Below are positions 60,186 to 64,000 of a stretch of DNA of 64,000 nt, in pieces. The notes below the pieces were generated by a model. That model saw only the letters and a program-made list of their open reading frames with translations, was not told the origin of the DNA and made no database searches. The position numbers were made by a program, and so were the translations under genes. The stretch's first letter is position 1. Each line of letters opens with the position of its first letter. Origin of the DNA: Janibacter alkaliphilus (lineage in GTDB: Bacteria; Actinomycetota; Actinomycetes; Actinomycetales; Dermatophilaceae); assembly GCF_013408565.1 (NCBI RefSeq), contig NZ_JACBZX010000001.1, forward strand, positions 372,001-436,000. The letters are read 5' to 3'.

Positions 60186-62330
60186 TCAGCGGGGGTCGTC
60201 GGGGTCGACGCGACCGTCCTCGGGGAGCTCGCGCACCTCGGTGGGCGGGCGCTCCTCGAGCCGCGGGTCGGCGCCCTCCTGGGCGGCCTCGTCGATCGCC
60301 GCGACGGTGCCCGGGTCGCCCTGCTGGGCGCCGACACCGGCCGGCGGAGCACCGGTGGGGCTGCTGCCGTTGCGGGCGTGCTGCAGCTCCTGGTCGCGGC
60401 GCCGCATCGCCTCCTGCTCGGCCGGGGTGAGCACCGGCGGCTTGTCGGAGAGGTAGCGCGACTCGCTGGAGAGCCAGGTCGGGCGCGGCGGGCGCTTGCG
60501 CACGTCCTCGAAGACCGCGGCGATCTCCTTCGGGCCGAGGGTCTCGTGCTCCAGCAGCTCCAGGACGAGCCGGTCGAGGACGTCCCGGTTGTCGTTGAGG
60601 GCGTGCCAGGCCTCGTCGTGGGCGGCCTCGATGAAGCGGCGCACCTCCTCGTCGACGATCCCGGCGATCTCCTCGCTGTAGTCGCGCTGGTGGCCCATGT
60701 CGCGGCCGAGGAAGACCTCGCCCTGGCTCTGGCCGAGCTTGACCGCACCGACCCGCTCGCTCATGCCGAACTCGGTGACCATCTTGCGGGCCATCGCGGT
60801 GGCCTTCTCGATGTCGTTGGCCGCGCCGGTGGTGGGGTCGTGGAAGATGATCTCCTCCGCGACCCGGCCGCCGAGGGCGTAGGCCAGCTGGTCGAGGATC
60901 TCGTTGCGGGTGGTGGAGTACTTGTCGTCGGTCGGCAGCACCATCGTGTAGCCGAGCGCGCGGCCCCGGGGCAGGATCGTCACCTTCGCCACCGGGTCGG
61001 TGTGGTTCATCGCGGCAGCGACCAGCGCGTGCCCGCCCTCGTGGTAGGCGGTGATCTTGCGCTCCTGGGCGCTCATGATCCGGGTGCGCTTCTGCGGCCC
61101 GGCCATCACCCGGTCGATCGCCTCGTCGAGGGTCTTGTCGTCGATGAACTGGGCGTCGCTGCGGGCGGTCAGCAGCGCGGCCTCGTTGAGCACGTTGGCC
61201 AGGTCCGCGCCGGTCATGCCGGGGGTGCGACGGGCCACCGCGAGCAGGTCCACGCCGGGCGCCATCGGCTTGCCGGAGGCGTGCACCTCGAGGATCCGGT
61301 GGCGGCCGATCATGTCCGGGGCCTCGACCGCGATCTGCCGGTCGAAGCGGCCCGGGCGCAGCAGCGCCGGGTCGAGGATGTCCGGGCGGTTGGTGGCGGC
61401 GATGAGGATGACGTTGGTCTTGACGTCGAAGCCGTCCATCTCCACGAGCAGCTGGTTCAGCGTCTGCTCGCGCTCGTCGTGCCCGCCGCCGAGGCCGGCG
61501 CCGCGGTGGCGGCCGACGGCGTCGATCTCGTCGACGAAGACGATCGCCGGGGAGTTCGCCTTGGCCTGCTCGAAGAGGTCACGCACCCGGGAGGCACCGA
61601 CACCGACGAACATCTCGACGAAGTCGGAGCCGGAGATGGAGTAGAAGGGCACCCCGGCCTCGCCGGCCACGGCACGGGCCAGCAGGGTCTTGCCGGTGCC
61701 GGGCGGACCGTAGAGCAGCACGCCCTTCGGGATCTTGGCGCCGACCGCCATGAACTTGCTCGGCTCCTGCAGGAACTCCTTGATCTCGTGGAGCTCCTCG
61801 ACCGCCTCCTGGGCCCCGGCCACGTCGTCGAAGGTGACCTTCGGGGAGTCCTTGGGGGCGAGCTTGGCCTTGGACTTGCCGAACTGCATGACCTTGTTGC
61901 CGCCCTGCGCCTGGCTCATGATGAACCAGAAGAGGCCGACGAGCAGCAGCAGCGGCAGCAGCGAGAAGAGCACCGAGCCCCAGATGCTCGGGTGCTCGAT
62001 GGTGTCGTTCTGGACGCCGGGGACGTTCTCCTCGACCAGCGCGAGCATCTCGTCGGAGCGGGCGTCGATGAACTCGGTCTCGACCTTCGTCGCGTCCTCC
62101 ACGGCCTCGCCGTCGGAGTAGGTCTGTCCCTCCTTGAGGTCCATCTGCAGCACGTTGTCGCTGGTCATGTGCACGTCCTGGACCTGCTCGTCGCGCAGCA
62201 GAGTCTGGGCGGCGGAGGTGTCGATGCGCTCGTAGCCGCCGTTGCCCTGGAGGGAGAACATCAGGACGAAGGCGCTGATCAGCAGCAGCGCCCAGAAGGC
62301 GGGCGAACGGAAGATCTTCTTGGCGTTCAT
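60186..62330 (-). CDS. ftsH: ATP-dependent zinc metalloprotease FtsH
   Basis: The 714-residue membrane AAA+ protease degrades membrane and regulatory proteins. Two N-terminal helices (about residues 9-28 and 117-138) flank the periplasmic domain. The AAA domain has Walker A GPPGTGKT, Walker B VFVDEIDA and the [15 protein letters not shown]. The zinc site is HEGGH (with Gly where E. coli has Ala) and LGGRVAEEI. The C-terminal 90 residues are a Pro/Gly-rich tail typical of actinobacteria. Confidence 0.97.
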   Translation of the reverse strand: MNAKKIFRSPAFWALLLISAFVLMFSLQGNGGYERIDTSAAQTLLRDEQVQDVHMTSDNVLQMDLKEGQTYSDGEAVEDATKVETEFIDARSDEMLALVEENVPGVQNDTIEHPSIWGSVLFSLLPLLLLVGLFWFIMSQAQGGNKVMQFGKSKAKLAPKDSPKVTFDDVAGAQEAVEELHEIKEFLQEPSKFMAVGAKIPKGVLLYGPPGTGKTLLARAVAGEAGVPFYSISGSDFVEMFVGVGASRVRDLFEQAKANSPAIVFVDEIDAVGRHRGAGLGGGHDEREQTLNQLLVEMDGFDVKTNVILIAATNRPDILDPALLRPGRFDRQIAVEAPDMIGRHRILEVHASGKPMAPGVDLLAVARRTPGMTGADLANVLNEAALLTARSDAQFIDDKTLDEAIDRVMAGPQKRTRIMSAQERKITAYHEGGHALVAAAMNHTDPVAKVTILPRGRALGYTMVLPTDDKYSTTRNEILDQLAYALGGRVAEEIIFHDPTTGAANDIEKATAMARKMVTEFGMSERVGAVKLGQSQGEVFLGRDMGHQRDYSEEIAGIVDEEVRRFIEAAHDEAWHALNDNRDVLDRLVLELLEHETLGPKEIAAVFEDVRKRPPRPTWLSSESRYLSDKPPVLTPAEQEAMRRRDQELQHARNGSSPTGAPPAGVGAQQGDPGTVAAIDEAAQEGADPRLEERPPTEVRELPEDGRVDPDDPR

Positions 62331-62638
62331 GTATCTGGGGTCCGGCCCCGGCTTCCTGCTCGACGACGTGCGGCGGTCGGCGGCCGCGACGGGTGATCAG
62401 GACGAAACTACCTGACACCTACCGGAGGGTCGCCTTCAGCATGCCAACGCCCTCCCCCGGTGCCGTGTTCCCGCGCGGGCGCCCGGGCCGGACCACCCGC
62501 ACGTCGGGGACCGTCCACCGTCGCCGCGAGCGAGCGCATCCCGTCGCCTCAGGTCGGGGCGAGGCACCTGGTTGCGCTCACTCAGCCCGCGCACGGACCG
62601 CCCTGTGGCCGACCGGGACGACCCTGGACCGCGCTGAT
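62331..62638. other. 308-bp gap between ftsH and osmC
   Basis: No gene is supported. On the minus strand TAGTTT at 62407-62412 could be the ftsH -10, leaving a leader of about 70 nt with only weak ribosome-site complementarity (GGAAGCCGGGG). The remaining 220 bp toward the osmC stop show no repeat or strong hairpin. Confidence 0.5.
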
Positions 62639-63121
62639 CTAGACGACGGTGACCTCGGCCTCGATCCGGATGTCCGAGGTGAGCGAGCGGGCGATGAAGC
62701 ACTCCCGGTGAGCGACCTCCAGCAGGTGCCGCACCCGCCGGTCGACCTCGTCCGCGGAGCGCTCGCCGGCCCGGACGGTGACCACCGGGCGCAGCACGAT
62801 CGTGGTGACCCGCAGCGGCGGGTCGTCCTCGGGCATCTCGGCCACGGCGTCGTCGGTGTAGCCGAGGACGTCCAGCCGGGCCCGGGCGGCGACGGCGAGG
62901 AAGGAGAGCAGCTGGCAGGAGCTGGCCGCGGCCAGCAGCAGCTCCTCGGGGTTGGTCAGCGCCGGATCACCGCGGAAGGCGGGGTCGGCGCTGGCCTCGA
63001 CGTCGAGGCCGTGCTCCCCGGTGCGGGAGACCCGGTGGGTCCGCCCGTAGCCCTCGTAGCCGACGCCGGTGCTGCCGGACCAGTCCAGCCGGGTCGCGTA
63101 GCGGTGCGTCGCTGAAGGCAT
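62639..63121 (-). CDS. OsmC/Ohr-family peroxiredoxin-like protein
   Basis: The 160-residue protein has both reactive cysteines of the OsmC family, in LTNPEELLLAAASSCQLLSFL and LEVAHRECFIARSL. It reduces organic hydroperoxides with a thiol partner, probably mycothiol- or lipoyl-linked in actinobacteria. It is inserted between hpt and ftsH, which are often adjacent in other actinobacteria. Confidence 0.88.
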   Translation of the reverse strand: MPSATHRYATRLDWSGSTGVGYEGYGRTHRVSRTGEHGLDVEASADPAFRGDPALTNPEELLLAAASSCQLLSFLAVAARARLDVLGYTDDAVAEMPEDDPPLRVTTIVLRPVVTVRAGERSADEVDRRVRHLLEVAHRECFIARSLTSDIRIEAEVTVV

Positions 63122-63167
63122 CGGCGGCAGCCGCTCGGGTTCTCTCTGCGTCTTCTCTCTGCGTCGC

Positions 63168-63727
<560 letters not shown>

Positions 63728-63731
<4 letters not shown>

Positions 63732-64000
63732 TCAACCCGAGGTGACCGCCCGAGGAGAAGGCGGGCGCCCTGTCGGCTGCCGCGCACCCTGCCGGGCAGG
63801 TGCAGCGGGCCCTGGCCGCGCCAGTCGACGAGCAGCCGATCCACCTCGGCCACGTGGGCCGCAGAGAGCTGCCCCGGTGGGCAGCCCACCCGCAGCAGCA
63901 GGGTCCGCAGCACCCGGGTGCGCAGCGCCTCCGGCAGGGCGGCGAGCGCCTCGACCGGCGCCTCGACCGGAGCGTCCGGCGAGGCGTCGACCGGCGCCGC
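63728..64000 (-). CDS. tilS: tRNA(Ile)-lysidine synthase, C-terminal end (cut by window edge)
   Basis: The last 90 residues are in the window: an Ala/Pro/Val-rich linker (APVDASPDAPVEAPVEAL), then LAALPEALRTRVLRTLLLRVGC and LSAAHVAEVDRLLVDWRGQGPLHLPGRV, matching the TilS C-terminal substrate-binding region. The catalytic PP-loop is outside the window. The identity is supported mainly by coupling to hpt and this helical block. Confidence 0.82.

Noticed and set aside
60186..62330. HEGGH instead of HEAGH in FtsH as a defect.
   Set aside because: The zinc ligands and catalytic Glu are intact, and from memory Gly at this position occurs in other actinobacterial FtsH proteins.

Overview
The window is a stretch of actinobacterial chromosome with very high GC (roughly 72-74 % by eye). 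Its content points to the order Micrococcales, probably near Intrasporangiaceae/Ornithinimicrobiaceae. The signs are the 32-residue ribosomal protein bS22, Lsr2, a BldC-like HTH protein, a Rex-controlled heme operon, an MhuD-type heme oxygenase, ClpC, a folB-folK fusion, and many leaderless genes with a TANNNT box 6-8 nt before the start codon. I found no rRNA, tRNA, CRISPR array or insertion sequence. Both ends cut genes: a TetR regulator at the left and tilS at the right.

Layout. 1-1348: TetR regulator (partial) divergent from a small membrane protein, then a CPBP protease. 1367-5776: lipoprotein and a three-gene succinate dehydrogenase (sdhCAB, five-helix cytochrome b type). 5955-6656: spermidine-synthase-like protein. 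6958-14503: heme operon rex-hemA-hemC-cobA/hemD-hemB-marR-hemL with a Rex box in front. 14551-20230: thioredoxin-fold protein, acyltransferase, SDR protein, bS22, HTH protein, acetoin/HDAC-like deacetylase and a TrkA-type K+ regulator. 20548-28127: GNATs, proC, proline dehydrogenase, lipid kinase, ABC exporter, TIM-barrel isomerase, Ppx/GppA. 28207-32691: Cys-rich protein, radA-disA-mutY genome-integrity cluster. 32895-38031: methyltransferase/N-acetylglutamate synthase fusion, LVIVD protein, DUF305 lipoprotein, ArsR-SRPBCC-DinB-like operon. 38116-44870: clpC, mhuD, nei and an NHEJ set (ku, split ligD). 44947-50113: FhuF-like protein, lsr2, lysS, panC and a DUF2520 partner. 50266-57202: MidA-like methyltransferase, GDSL lipoprotein, P450, NuoD-like protein, secreted protein and sortase. 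57230-64000: DUF3180, folBK, folP, folE, ftsH, osmC, hpt, tilS, a common actinobacterial order.

Themes. Heme and iron recur: Rex-controlled heme synthesis with an embedded MarR regulator, heme-requiring SDH and P450, MhuD heme breakdown and an FhuF-type reductase. DNA repair is clustered (RadA, DisA, MutY, Nei, Ku, LigD).

The most unusual content is non-coding. Three arrays built from one 16-bp palindrome-derived unit (22 copies, 30-32 bp period) occupy three convergent gene-end gaps. A second family of nested GGTGGAGGT...ACCTCCACC hairpins occurs at two tandem-gene gaps, one of which also holds an 18-bp perfect inverted repeat and a 15-bp minisatellite. The 9-mer ACGAAGGGG is far more frequent than base composition predicts.
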